Part shown: positions 15,150 through 23,483 of the stretch, piece after piece | Position numbering within the stretch: position 1 is the first letter of the stretch | Layout of the letters: each line of letters opens with the position of its first letter | Assembly: GCA_903877385.1 (NCBI GenBank) | Contig: CAIRDP010000020.1 | Coordinates: 62,001 to 126,000, forward strand | DNA length: 64,000 nt | Source of the DNA: an uncultured Bacteroidales bacterium | Lineage (GTDB): Bacteria; Bacteroidota; Bacteroidia; Bacteroidales; FEN-979 | Direction: 5' to 3' | Notes under the pieces: generated by a model | What the model was told of the DNA's origin: nothing | The model's input: the letters and a program-made list of their open reading frames with translations, nothing else | Databases searched by the model: none | Translations under genes and position numbers: made by a program

Positions 15150-18100
15150 TTACATGGCTTTTGCCAAAGCTTCGAGTTTTTTAAGTCCCTGGGCTATAGT
15201 TTCAGCTTCACGAAAGGTAAGGAAAAGTTTGCTTCCCTCCTGCTTCAGTTTCAATGAGGACGAAGGGTCTTTCACCAGCTCCAGAATGCTGGAGAAAGGT
15301 GCCGACTGGTAGTATGTTGATTCGGGGTTTGAAGGAAAATATGCATTCATCCTGCCCTTCCTCAGGATCAGCTTTTCAAAGCCGATGTTTTTCGCGGTTT
15401 TTCTCAATCGTATGGTCTGCAGTAGTTCATCGGTTTCCCTGGGCACAGTACCGAACCTGTCGGCCAGCCTCGCCCTGAACTCATCCAGCTCGGCCTCAGC
15501 CTCTATGGAGTCAAGTTCTTTATAAAGATTTAATCTTTCGGTGATATTGGTCACATACGCATCGGGGATGAGGATCTCCATATCGGTTTCTATCACGCAG
15601 TCTTTGATATGGCTCTTCGGGGCCTGGTCGTGGAAAAGCTCCCCGAAATCCTGTTCCTTAAGCTCCGAAAGGGCCTCATCCAGTATCTTCTGGTACATCT
15701 CGTACCCTATTTCGGTGATGAACCCGCTTTGTTCGGCTCCCAGTATGTTCCCCGCCCCCCTGATATCGAGGTCGCGCATGGCAATGCTGAAGCCGCTTCC
15801 TAGCTCCGAAAATTCCTCTATGGCCCTCAGCCTTTTCCTGGCTTCGTCGGTAAGCGACGACATGGGAGGGGCGATGAGGTAACAGAAAGCTTTCTTGTTC
15901 GAGCGCCCCACCCTTCCCCTGAGCTGGTGAAGGTCGCTGAGGCCGTAATGGTGGGCATCGTTGATGATGATGGTGTTTACATTGGGGATGTCAAGTCCCG
16001 ATTCAATGATGGTTGTGGCTACAAGCACGTCGAACTCACCCTCTATGAAATCCAGCATCACCTTTTCGAGTTTGGGGCCCTCCATCTGCCCATGCGCCAC
16101 GGCAACCGAAGCCCCGGGCACCAGCCTCTGTATCATCCCCGCAACTTCCCCAATATTCTGCACCCGGGTATTAACTACAAAAACCTGTCCTCCCCTCGAG
16201 AGTTCATTGCTCACCGCTTCCATGAACACATCCTCGTGAAAGGAATGGATCTCGGTTTGCACGGGGAACCTGTTGGGAGGGGGGGTGTTGATGATCGAAA
16301 GGTCCCTGGCTCCCATCAGCGAGAACTGCAGGGTCCTCGGGATAGGCGTGGCCGTAAGGGTGAGAGTGTCGACATTGACCCTCAGCCGCTTCATTTTTTC
16401 CTTTGCAGCCACCCCGAATTTCTGTTCCTCGTCAACGATAAGCAGCCCCAGGTCCTTGAATTCTATATCCTTTCCCAGTATCCTGTGCGTCCCTATGAGG
16501 ATGTCAACCTTACCATCGGCAAGGTCTTTCAGTATCTCGGTCTGTTTCCTGGCGCTCCTGAAACGGTTGATGTATTCAACCCTGCAGGGAAAATTCTTCA
16601 ACCTTTCCGAAAATGTCTTGTAGTGCTGAAGCGCGAGTATGGTCGTTGGCACCAGCACGGCAACCTGTTTTGAGTCGGCAACCACCTTGAACGCAGCTCT
16701 GATGGCGATTTCGGTCTTGCCGAAGCCCACGTCGCCGCATACGAGCCGGTCCATGGGGAAATCAGCTTCCAGGTCTTTCTTCACATCCAGGGTCGACTTG
16801 ATCTGGTCGGGGGTATCCTCGTAAATAAAGGATGCTTCCAGCTCGGTCTGGAGGTAAGTGTCGGGAGCAAACGCCATGCCTTTGGTAGCCCGCCTTTCGG
16901 CATACAGTTTGATCAGGTCGCGGGCGATATCCTTGACCCTGCTCTTGGTCTTTGCCTTGAGCTTGTTCCATGAATCGGAACCCAGCCTGTTCAGGCTAGG
17001 AGCGGTTCCTTCCTTGCCTATGTATTTCGAGATCCGGTGCAGCGAATGTATGCTTACATACAATACGTCTTCATTTTTGTATATAAGGCGGATGGCTTCC
17101 TGTTCCTTCCCGTTGTTTACGATCTTTTCAAGGCCGTCGAACCTCCCCACCCCATGGTCTATATGGGTCACGAAATCCCCGGGTTTCAGGTCGTAGATCT
17201 CTTTTAAGGTAAGCGCCTCTTTGCTCGTATACCCGTCGCGGAGGTGAAAATGCTGGTATCGCTCGAATATCTGGTGGTCGGTATAGCAAAGCAGCTTAAG
17301 GTCGTGGTCCACGAACCCCTCATGTATCACATGAACCAGGATGTTCGTTTCATCCTCCATCCCTCCCAGGTCTTCCAGGATTGCCCTCAGCCGATCCGCC
17401 TGCTTGGGCCCGTCAGCCAGTATGAGGTTCGCATAAGCCTTTTTGGCATGGTCCGCGAGATCCGCCATCAGCAAGTCAAAATTCTTGTTAAAAGAAGGCT
17501 GTGGCGAGGTATTGTAAGATAATTGGGTGGAATTTTTAAAGAAAAACTGCCTGCCGAATTCAACCGACGAAAAGCCGAGCAGAAGGGGAAGGAATTCCCT
17601 GCCGTTCATCAGCAGATCGGAACCCGCGAGCTTGTCCATCTGGTCGGCACAGAATTCGGTATCGTCGAGCCAGACCACCGCATTTTCGGGCAGGAAACCC
17701 AGCAGGGGCTCGTACCCGCTCTGCTTATCGGGATTCACGCGGATGTCGGGGACTATGGTGATGTTTTCCTTTTTCTCGAGCGACAGCTGGGCCGAAGGAT
17801 CGAAGGTGCGGATGGAGGCAATGCTGTCACCGCTGAATTCTATCCTGTAGGGATGGTCGCTGCTGAAGGAATATACATCGATGAGGCCTCCCCTGAGGGC
17901 GAACTGGCCGGGTTCCAAAACAAAATCGGCCCGCTCGAAATCGTATTCAACAAGCAGGTCGAGGATGAAATCCATATTCACTTTTTCCCCGGCGGCGAGT
18001 TTTAAAGTGTTCTTTTCAAGGAATTTACGGTTGACGACTTTTTCGGCGAGGGCTTCGGGATAGGTCACCACGAAAAAGCTCCCCTGCCGGTTGTTCAGCC

Positions 18101-18455
18101 TGTTCAGGACTTCGGTCCTCAGCAGAAGGCCCTGGTTATCCTTGGGCCCGCTCAACACTCCTTTTTTAAAGGAGGAAGGGAAAAACAGTATGCGTTTTTT
18201 TTCCGATTCCAGCGAAGTCTCTCCGAAGATCTGTTCAAGGTCGTTCAGAAAATAGGCGGCCGTTTCCCTGTCGGGCAGTATGGCAAGGTGCACCAGGGAT
18301 GTCTTTCTGAAGACCGAGGCGCAGACGAACGACCTGGACGATCCCACAAGCCCTTTCAGGCCGAAACGTACATTACGCGGTCCTCCCAGGGCTTCCGAAA
18401 CCTCTATGGTCCTGGAATCCCTGGAATATTGTTCGATCAGCTCGTCGGAATTCAA
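15150..18455 (-). CDS. mfd: transcription-repair coupling factor Mfd
   Basis: This 1101-aa protein displaces stalled RNA polymerase and recruits UvrA. Visible parts are a UvrB-like N-terminal region (1-300), the RNA-polymerase-interacting CarD-like domain (about 415-490; KPGDFVTHIDHGVGRFDGLE), and a RecG-like motor with Walker A GDVGFGKT (574-581), DEEQ box (675-678), TATPIPRTL and LRGRVGRSNKKAFCYL. The TRG motif includes GAGNILGAEQSG. A C-terminal D7-like domain closes the protein. Length and motif order match full-size Mfd. It starts 21 bp after the fbp stop and is the second gene of the operon. Confidence 0.97.
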   Translation of the reverse strand: MNSDELIEQYSRDSRTIEVSEALGGPRNVRFGLKGLVGSSRSFVCASVFRKTSLVHLAILPDRETAAYFLNDLEQIFGETSLESEKKRILFFPSSFKKGVLSGPKDNQGLLLRTEVLNRLNNRQGSFFVVTYPEALAEKVVNRKFLEKNTLKLAAGEKVNMDFILDLLVEYDFERADFVLEPGQFALRGGLIDVYSFSSDHPYRIEFSGDSIASIRTFDPSAQLSLEKKENITIVPDIRVNPDKQSGYEPLLGFLPENAVVWLDDTEFCADQMDKLAGSDLLMNGREFLPLLLGFSSVEFGRQFFFKNSTQLSYNTSPQPSFNKNFDLLMADLADHAKKAYANLILADGPKQADRLRAILEDLGGMEDETNILVHVIHEGFVDHDLKLLCYTDHQIFERYQHFHLRDGYTSKEALTLKEIYDLKPGDFVTHIDHGVGRFDGLEKIVNNGKEQEAIRLIYKNEDVLYVSIHSLHRISKYIGKEGTAPSLNRLGSDSWNKLKAKTKSRVKDIARDLIKLYAERRATKGMAFAPDTYLQTELEASFIYEDTPDQIKSTLDVKKDLEADFPMDRLVCGDVGFGKTEIAIRAAFKVVADSKQVAVLVPTTILALQHYKTFSERLKNFPCRVEYINRFRSARKQTEILKDLADGKVDILIGTHRILGKDIEFKDLGLLIVDEEQKFGVAAKEKMKRLRVNVDTLTLTATPIPRTLQFSLMGARDLSIINTPPPNRFPVQTEIHSFHEDVFMEAVSNELSRGGQVFVVNTRVQNIGEVAGMIQRLVPGASVAVAHGQMEGPKLEKVMLDFIEGEFDVLVATTIIESGLDIPNVNTIIINDAHHYGLSDLHQLRGRVGRSNKKAFCYLIAPPMSSLTDEARKRLRAIEEFSELGSGFSIAMRDLDIRGAGNILGAEQSGFITEIGYEMYQKILDEALSELKEQDFGELFHDQAPKSHIKDCVIETDMEILIPDAYVTNITERLNLYKELDSIEAEAELDEFRARLADRFGTVPRETDELLQTIRLRKTAKNIGFEKLILRKGRMNAYFPSNPESTYYQSAPFSSILELVKDPSSSLKLKQEGSKLFLTFREAETIAQGLKKLEALAKAM

Positions 18456-18476
18456 AACAAACGTATTCTTAAATTG

Positions 18477-19496
18477 TTATTCCAGCCTGAATTCGGGTGA
18501 ATATTTCATCATGAACTCCTCGGCTTTGTCAACCATGGTAGTGGGTCCAACAAACAAGGGAGCCCGTTCATGCAGTTCTTTGGGCTGGATGTCGAGCATG
18601 CGGCGGAAGCCGTCGGATGCCTTGCCCCCGGCCTGCTCGGCCAGGAATGCCGCGGGATTGCATTCGTACAAAAGGCGGAGTTTCCCCTGCTTGTTTTTTG
18701 TAGTTGCAGGATAGATGAATATCCCTCCCCTGATCAGGTTGCGGTGGAAATCGGCAACCATCGATCCTATATAACGCGTGGAATACGGCCTTGAAGTGGC
18801 CTTGTCATCCTCCTGGCAATACCTTACATACTGCTTAACCCCTTCGGGGAAATAGATGTAGTTGGCCTCGTTGATTGAGTATATGTTCCCATTTTGGGGG
18901 TATTTCATGTCGGGATGGCTCAGGATGAAGGAGCCAACCGAGGGTTCAAGAGTGAAGCCGTTGACCCCGTAACCCGTGGTATAAACCAGCACCGTTGAAG
19001 AACCGTAAAGCACATAGCCTGCGGCAACCAGGTTGCGGCCGGGCTGCATGAAGTCCTCAATGGTGGCGATTCCCCTGACCGTCCTGCGCAGGTATACCGA
19101 GAACAGGGTGCCAATGGATACATTGCTTTCAATATTCGAACTCCCGTCAAGCGGGTCGATGGCAACCACGTATTTGGCATTCCTGGAATGTACATTGTCG
19201 AGGATGATGATCTCCTCGTTTTCCTCGGAACCTATGGCACAGCATTGTCCCCCGTCGCTAAGGGCGGCAATGAACTGTTCATTGGCAAAAACGTCCAGTT
19301 TTTTCTGCTCTTCTCCCTGTACATTGATCTCCCCGGCGTATCCCATCACGTCGCCCAGCCCTGCCCGGTTCACTTCCCGGTTCACGAATTTTGCTGCCGT
19401 TCCAATATCGTTCAGCAAACGGGTAAGTTCGCCGGTAGCCCCGGGATTCTGAGCCTGCTTTTCGACTATAAATCCTGTTAAGGTTTGAAATTTCAT
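18477..19496 (-). CDS. fbp: fructose-1,6-bisphosphatase, class I
   Basis: The 339-aa enzyme hydrolyses fructose-1,6-bisphosphate in gluconeogenesis. The class I metal-binding signature [17 protein letters not shown] begins at D114, and upstream acidic ligands lie around SEENEEI. Sugar-phosphate contacts appear in [20 protein letters not shown] and [10 protein letters not shown], with [19 protein letters not shown] near the C-terminus. It is the first gene of a five-gene operon (fbp-mfd-GT2-pyrC-MORN). A promoter box diverging from that of aspartate kinase lies 21 bp upstream. The PPi-type phosphofructokinase 1.5 kb away catalyses the opposing step reversibly. Confidence 0.97.
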   Translation of the reverse strand: MKFQTLTGFIVEKQAQNPGATGELTRLLNDIGTAAKFVNREVNRAGLGDVMGYAGEINVQGEEQKKLDVFANEQFIAALSDGGQCCAIGSEENEEIIILDNVHSRNAKYVVAIDPLDGSSNIESNVSIGTLFSVYLRRTVRGIATIEDFMQPGRNLVAAGYVLYGSSTVLVYTTGYGVNGFTLEPSVGSFILSHPDMKYPQNGNIYSINEANYIYFPEGVKQYVRYCQEDDKATSRPYSTRYIGSMVADFHRNLIRGGIFIYPATTKNKQGKLRLLYECNPAAFLAEQAGGKASDGFRRMLDIQPKELHERAPLFVGPTTMVDKAEEFMMKYSPEFRLE

Positions 19497-19516
19497 ACTT
19501 TTCTGCTTATTTACTG

Positions 19517-19524
19517 CAAAGATA
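19517..19524 (-). promoter_or_regulatory. -7 box of the fbp operon
   Basis: Read on the minus strand the sequence is TATCTTTG, 21 bp before the fbp ATG at 19496. It faces the aspartate-kinase box, separated from it by 19 bp. Confidence 0.55.
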
Positions 19525-19543
19525 CCTATTTACCCTGTTTTCT

Positions 19544-19551
19544 TATCTTTG
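19544..19551 (+). promoter_or_regulatory. -7 box of the aspartate kinase gene, abutting the start codon
   Basis: TATCTTTG ends two bases before ATGATG at 19554. A start of transcription 4-6 nt after the box would fall on the second ATG, so the mRNA is probably leaderless. Confidence 0.55.
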
Positions 19552-19553
19552 CG

Positions 19554-20915
19554 ATGATGGAAATCAAGGTATTTAAATTCGGAGGGGCATCGGTAAACTC
19601 AGCCCCGGGCTTTCGCAATGTATGCCGTATCCTGAAAAAATACAGGAATACCCCGCTCATGGCCGTGGTCTCTGCCATGGGAAAGACCACCAACGCCTTG
19701 GAAACCGTCCTTAAGCATTACCTCTCCAACGACCCCATCTTCCTCGTCGAATCCTTCAATGCAATTTACGACTCCCATTTCGCCGTGATCAGGGAGCTGT
19801 TCCCCGACAAGAATCACCCGGTGTACGGTGAAGCTGAGTCCCTATTCGACCAGCTCAAGGGCTATATACGCAAAGGACATCTGTACGACAAGGCCCATAA
19901 GACCTACGATTTCGAATATGACCAGGTCGTAAGTTACGGAGAGCTTTTCTCCTCCTGCATCCTTGGCAATTACCTGTCTTCACAGGGCATTAACTGCAGG
20001 CTGTTCGATGCCAGGGAACTCATTATGACCGACGCCTCTTACCGTGACGCCAAAGTCGACTGGGAAAAAACCACGCTAAGGGTCAATGCCGCAATTCTTC
20101 CGTTTTTTTCTGAGGGGGGGAAAGCAGAATTTGGGCTTACCCAGGATAATATAGCACTAAACCGGAATGCCGAACTGCATACCCGGGCTGCCGTGGCCCT
20201 GACCCAGGGTTTCATTGCCTCCGAGCCCTCGGGGAATTCAACCACGCTCGGGCGCGAAGGCTCGGACTATACCGCGGCCATCCTCGCTTATATACTTAAA
20301 TCTACCGAATTAACCATCTGGAAAGATGTGCCCGGTATTTTAAATGCCGACCCGAAATGGTTCGTTAATCCGAAAAAGCTCCCCGTGATTTCTTACCGCG
20401 AAGCCATAGAGCTGGCGTATTACGGGGCTTCGGTGATCCATCCCAAGACCATTCAGCCACTTGAGAATGCAGGCATCAAACTGTACGTGAAAAGTTTTGA
20501 AAACCCCGGCGCCTCAGGCACCCTCATCACCGGCATCGACCAGTGGGATATCAGGTTCCCCGTGTATATCCGGAAGCAAAACCAGGTACTGATTTCCATT
20601 TCCCCCCGTGATTTCTCGTTTATTGTTGAAGAAAACCTCAGCCAGATCTTCAGGATCCTGGCAAAGTACAGGGCAAAGGTCAACGTAATGCAGAATTCGG
20701 CTATCAGCTTTTCGGTTTGCCTCGACCGCAACGAGCAGGTTCTCTCGGAACTGATAGAAGAACTCTCGTTAAACTACGAGATCCGATACAACTATAATGT
20801 CGATCTTTTCACCGTACGGCATTACACCTCCTCTGCCATCCGCCGCCTCACCAAAGGCCGCATTGTTCTGCTCGAGCAAAAGACCCGCCAGACGGTACAT
20901 CTTGTTTTAAAGTAG
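19554..20915 (+). CDS. monofunctional aspartate kinase
   Basis: Aspartate kinase makes aspartyl-phosphate, the first step to Lys, Met, Thr and diaminopimelate. The frame is open from 19485, but the promoter box lies inside that extension, so the start is ATG 19554 or 19557 (453 or 452 aa). The N-terminal amino-acid-kinase motif KFGGASV is followed by SAMGKTTNAL, FIASEPSGNSTTLGREGSDYTA and LTIWKDVPGI. Two C-terminal ACT-like regulatory segments (about 320-450) include VLISISPRDFSFIVEE. There is no homoserine dehydrogenase domain. The ACT domains imply feedback inhibition; the inhibitor cannot be read from sequence. Confidence 0.94.
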   Translation: MMEIKVFKFGGASVNSAPGFRNVCRILKKYRNTPLMAVVSAMGKTTNALETVLKHYLSNDPIFLVESFNAIYDSHFAVIRELFPDKNHPVYGEAESLFDQLKGYIRKGHLYDKAHKTYDFEYDQVVSYGELFSSCILGNYLSSQGINCRLFDARELIMTDASYRDAKVDWEKTTLRVNAAILPFFSEGGKAEFGLTQDNIALNRNAELHTRAAVALTQGFIASEPSGNSTTLGREGSDYTAAILAYILKSTELTIWKDVPGILNADPKWFVNPKKLPVISYREAIELAYYGASVIHPKTIQPLENAGIKLYVKSFENPGASGTLITGIDQWDIRFPVYIRKQNQVLISISPRDFSFIVEENLSQIFRILAKYRAKVNVMQNSAISFSVCLDRNEQVLSELIEELSLNYEIRYNYNVDLFTVRHYTSSAIRRLTKGRIVLLEQKTRQTVHLVLK

Positions 20916-20935
20916 GGAGATACTGCGAGCAAATC

Positions 20936-20980
20936 GGCGCGAAGAGCCATCATCCCGCATCGGCAGCACGAAGTGCTGCC
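20936..20980. repeat. GAA-loop hairpin repeats, cluster 1
   Basis: GGCGC-GAA-GAGCC (imperfect stem) is followed by the linker catcatcccgcatc and the perfect hairpin GGCAGCAC-GAA-GTGCTGCC at 20962-20980. It fills the convergent gap between aspartate kinase and the phosphofructokinase gene and may also work as a transcription stop. Confidence 0.75.
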
Positions 20981-20981
20981 A

Positions 20982-22220
20982 TCATTCCTCCGGCAAAACC
21001 ACCGGGAAATGATACTTAAACTCCGGGTAATCCGGTTTTTCGAGGATATGCGTCAAAAAATTTGCATAGGCATCGGTGAATGCGAAGTTATTGATATCGT
21101 AGTATTCCTCCGACAGCGGCTTATTCCCCACAGCACCCATATCGATGGCTGTAGCATTGAACTCCTCCAGTTCTACAAACGGCACAATGCTTTTCATCAC
21201 CGGCATCATCCCGTAATCTTCGCGCAGAAGCAGATCAACCACCTTATCAGCCAGGGCCGAGGTAAGCCTGCGGTCGTAATGCCGGCAATGCCCCGACCTG
21301 GGGTAATATCCCGAGATCTGCGCCCTGGCTTCTATTCCCAGCTTTGCTGATATCTCCGATGCAACAATTCCGCTAACACCACCAAACCTTGGATGCCCGT
21401 ATTCGTCAAGCTCCGATGAAGCATACACCACATCCACCTTGCCCGTTTTTTCATCGTACCAGCGAATCCCCTCCGAAACCGGGATCACCAGGCATTTCTT
21501 GCGCGAGCTCATATAAGCCTCCCTGACTTTCTCAAAGAAGACTTCCTTTCGCGCTTTGGTTATATCGAATTCAGGGATGAGCCCCAGAGACGCCCCACCG
21601 AAGGTGGCGGTGCCTGTAAGCCAGCCGGCATCCCGGCCCATGACTTCAAGGACCAGTATCCTCGAATGCGATTCGGCAGTCGTCTTGATCTTGGATGTGA
21701 ATTCCATCATGGCTGCTGCGGCCGAGGGAAATCCCGGGCAAAGCACTGCCTCTATGTCTTTTCCCTTGTACAGGTGGCTTGTGCGGGTGCGGAGGTCGTT
21801 GTCGATGGTCTTTGGAAACCCTATCACAGGTATACCTTCGGTTTCGAACAGTCGTTTTGCAGCCCCGTTGGTATCATCCCCTCCAATGGTCACAAGCACG
21901 TCGATCTTATACCTTTCAAAATTTCTCAACACCTGCGGTACCCTGCTTTCGGGGTTCTTTTTTGATGGGAAGGGATTGGTTCGGCTCGAACGCAATGCCG
22001 TGCCCCCGTAATATCCGTCGTACGGCTGGTTGGTGAGATCCACAATGTCGCCATCGCCAAGCAGGCCTTTCCATCCATTCAGCACTCCGTACACCTTAAA
22101 ACCCAGCAATGAAGCCCGGTTACGGATGGCTTCAATGCTTGAATTGATGGCCGGGGTATCCCCCCCGCCCGAAAGAATCGCTAAGGTTTTGCCTTTATAA
22201 AGCTTGCTCTCAAGTTTCAT
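20982..22220 (-). CDS. 6-phosphofructokinase with PPi-type active-site residues
   Basis: From the ATG at 22220 the protein is 412 aa (MKLESKLYKGKTLAILSGGG). The open frame continues to 22280 through the promoter and repeat DNA and is not preferred. PFK-family motifs are SGGGDTPAIN (17-26), TIGGDDTNGAAK (111-122) and FPKTIDNDLRT. Position 116 is Asp (GGDD, where ATP-PFKs have GGDG) and position 137 is Lys (PKTIDND, where ATP-PFKs have PGTIDND). These are the two classic markers of pyrophosphate-dependent PFK, which works reversibly. The call is therefore diphosphate--fructose-6-phosphate 1-phosphotransferase on residue evidence; some PFK-A long forms blur this rule. It has its own promoter. 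Confidence 0.88.
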   Translation of the reverse strand: MKLESKLYKGKTLAILSGGGDTPAINSSIEAIRNRASLLGFKVYGVLNGWKGLLGDGDIVDLTNQPYDGYYGGTALRSSRTNPFPSKKNPESRVPQVLRNFERYKIDVLVTIGGDDTNGAAKRLFETEGIPVIGFPKTIDNDLRTRTSHLYKGKDIEAVLCPGFPSAAAAMMEFTSKIKTTAESHSRILVLEVMGRDAGWLTGTATFGGASLGLIPEFDITKARKEVFFEKVREAYMSSRKKCLVIPVSEGIRWYDEKTGKVDVVYASSELDEYGHPRFGGVSGIVASEISAKLGIEARAQISGYYPRSGHCRHYDRRLTSALADKVVDLLLREDYGMMPVMKSIVPFVELEEFNATAIDMGAVGNKPLSEEYYDINNFAFTDAYANFLTHILEKPDYPEFKYHFPVVLPEE

Positions 22221-22244
22221 GAAACGGGAATTTGAATTTTTTTG

Positions 22245-22252
22245 CAAAGATA
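22245..22252 (-). promoter_or_regulatory. -7 box of the phosphofructokinase gene
   Basis: On the minus strand the sequence reads TATCTTTG, 25 bp before the ATG at 22220. It lies inside the longer open frame, which supports the shorter start. Confidence 0.6.
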
Positions 22253-22275
22253 TGAATTTGGAAACATCCCTCATC

Positions 22276-22334
22276 GGCACGAAGTGCCATCGGCGCGAAG
22301 CGCCTTATCCCGCATCTGCAACGCGAAGCGTTGC
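22276..22334. repeat. GAA-loop hairpin repeats, cluster 2
   Basis: Three perfect hairpins stand in a row: GGCAC-GAA-GTGCC (22276-22288), GGCGC-GAA-GCGCC (22292-22304) and GCAACGC-GAA-GCGTTGC (22318-22334). The second and third are separated by ttatcccgcatct, and another cccgcat follows at 22339. They fill the gap between the dehydrogenase stop codon and the phosphofructokinase promoter. Confidence 0.85.
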
Positions 22335-22344
22335 CCATCCCGCA

Positions 22345-23283
22345 TCACTCCATCATACTCCTGATTTTCTCCACCAGCACCCTCGCCAGCTTCACATTCG
22401 ACTCCACCGTCCATCCGGCAATATGCGGAGTAAGGACCACATTCTCAGCCTCCAGCAGGTACCTAAAATCCTCAGTGATATCGCCCAACAGGGCTTCAAA
22501 CGAGCTGTCTTCAAACTCAAGCACATCAAGGGCAGCCCCCTTTACCTTCCCCGACTTCAGGGCCCTTACCAGATCGGAAGTTTTAACCACCTGCCCCCTG
22601 GAAGTGTTCATAAAGAAAATGTCCTTCCTGAATTTACTAAAAAACTCCCCATCGGCCAGGCCGCGGGTCTCTTCAGTGAGGGGTACATGCAGGCTCACGA
22701 TATCAGCAGTCTCCCATAATTCAACCATGCTGCTCTCCCTGACCAGCTCACCGGAATACCCGACCTTGTATTTATCATACGCAATCACCTCAGCTTCAAA
22801 ACCTTTCAGCCTTTGCGCAAAAGCCCCTCCCATGTTACCATACCCTATGATGCCCACGGTTTTCCCCTTGATCTCCAGTCCGCGATTCCCTTCCCTGATC
22901 CACTTTCCCTGCCGCAACTGTCGGTTTGCCCTGCAGATGTTGTTGAGAAGCGCAAGCAGCATGCCCAGGGCATGTTCCCCCACCGCATCCCGGTTGCCTT
23001 CGGGCGAATTCAAACAGCGCACCCCATGGCTTTCGGCATACGCAACGTCAATATTTTCAAGCCCCGAACCTACCCTTGCAATGAATTTCAGCTTCACAGC
23101 CCTGTCGATGAAAGTTTTATCTATGTTTATTTTACTGCGGATGACAATTCCCGTATACCCCGGCAAAACGGCTTCGTAATCCGCTTTCCCATAACCAGGA
23201 AATTCATCACAGCTAAAGCCCATGGCCGTAAGCTCTTCCCTGATCAGCGGATGCACGGTATCTATAAAGAGAACTTTCAGCAT
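22345..23283 (-). CDS. NAD-dependent D-2-hydroxyacid dehydrogenase (phosphoglycerate dehydrogenase-like)
   Basis: From the ATG at 23283 (MLKVLFIDTVHPLIREEL) the protein is 312 aa; an ATG nine codons upstream is also possible. It has the split catalytic domain and central Rossmann fold of the family. GIIGYGNMGGAFAQRL is the NAD-binding loop. Catalytic residues are Arg in ARVGSGLENID, Glu in the region after ALDVLEFE, and His in LTPHIAGWT. There is no C-terminal ACT domain, as in short SerA forms. It may supply 3-phosphohydroxypyruvate for serine synthesis, but no serC is adjacent, so the substrate stays open. Confidence 0.87.
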   Translation of the reverse strand: MLKVLFIDTVHPLIREELTAMGFSCDEFPGYGKADYEAVLPGYTGIVIRSKINIDKTFIDRAVKLKFIARVGSGLENIDVAYAESHGVRCLNSPEGNRDAVGEHALGMLLALLNNICRANRQLRQGKWIREGNRGLEIKGKTVGIIGYGNMGGAFAQRLKGFEAEVIAYDKYKVGYSGELVRESSMVELWETADIVSLHVPLTEETRGLADGEFFSKFRKDIFFMNTSRGQVVKTSDLVRALKSGKVKGAALDVLEFEDSSFEALLGDITEDFRYLLEAENVVLTPHIAGWTVESNVKLARVLVEKIRSMME

Positions 23284-23310
23284 ATCTGTTTTAATATAAT
23301 TAGCGAGCAT

Positions 23311-23362
23311 TTTACACTAGCGGCTTCAGGTCTAGCGAAGCGGACCGTAGCCGCGGTGTAAA
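23311..23362. repeat. long imperfect hairpin in the divergent spacer
   Basis: TTTACAC-ta-GCGGCT (23311-23325) pairs with AGCCGC-g-GTGTAAA (23349-23362). The loop contains tagcgaagcg, again the GCGAAGC motif. It lies between the divergent dehydrogenase and exporter genes, upstream of both. Confidence 0.6.
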
Positions 23363-23402
23363 GATGCGAGCGAACGCCGCGAGGTAAAATTGCGCGCGAA
23401 TT

Positions 23403-23411
23403 CCCCCCCCC
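23403..23411. repeat. nine-base poly-C tract
   Basis: Nine consecutive C lie 73 bp before the exporter ATG and upstream of its promoter. Homopolymer G/C tracts of this length are prone to length change during replication. Confidence 0.7.
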
Positions 23412-23433
23412 AAAAGTACCAAGGATTTGCTTT

Positions 23434-23469
23434 GAAAGTACGAAATAAGCCAGTATTTTCGTACTTTCG
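23434..23469 (+). promoter_or_regulatory. 12-bp dyad overlapping the exporter promoter (candidate operator)
   Basis: GAAAGTACGAAA at 23434-23445 and its perfect reverse complement TTTCGTACTTTC at 23457-23468 flank an 11-bp spacer. A third AAAGTACC lies at 23413-23420. The right arm overlaps TACTTTCG (23462-23469), a one-base variant of the TAnnTTTG box, 15 bp before the ATG at 23484. The geometry fits a dimeric repressor or activator site. No regulator gene is adjacent. Confidence 0.55.
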
Positions 23470-23483
23470 CAGTTTCGAATATT

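Noticed and set aside
15927-16673. 248-codon plus-strand frame inside mfd
   Set aside because: Antisense shadow of the conserved helicase motor; composition is explained by the mfd codons.
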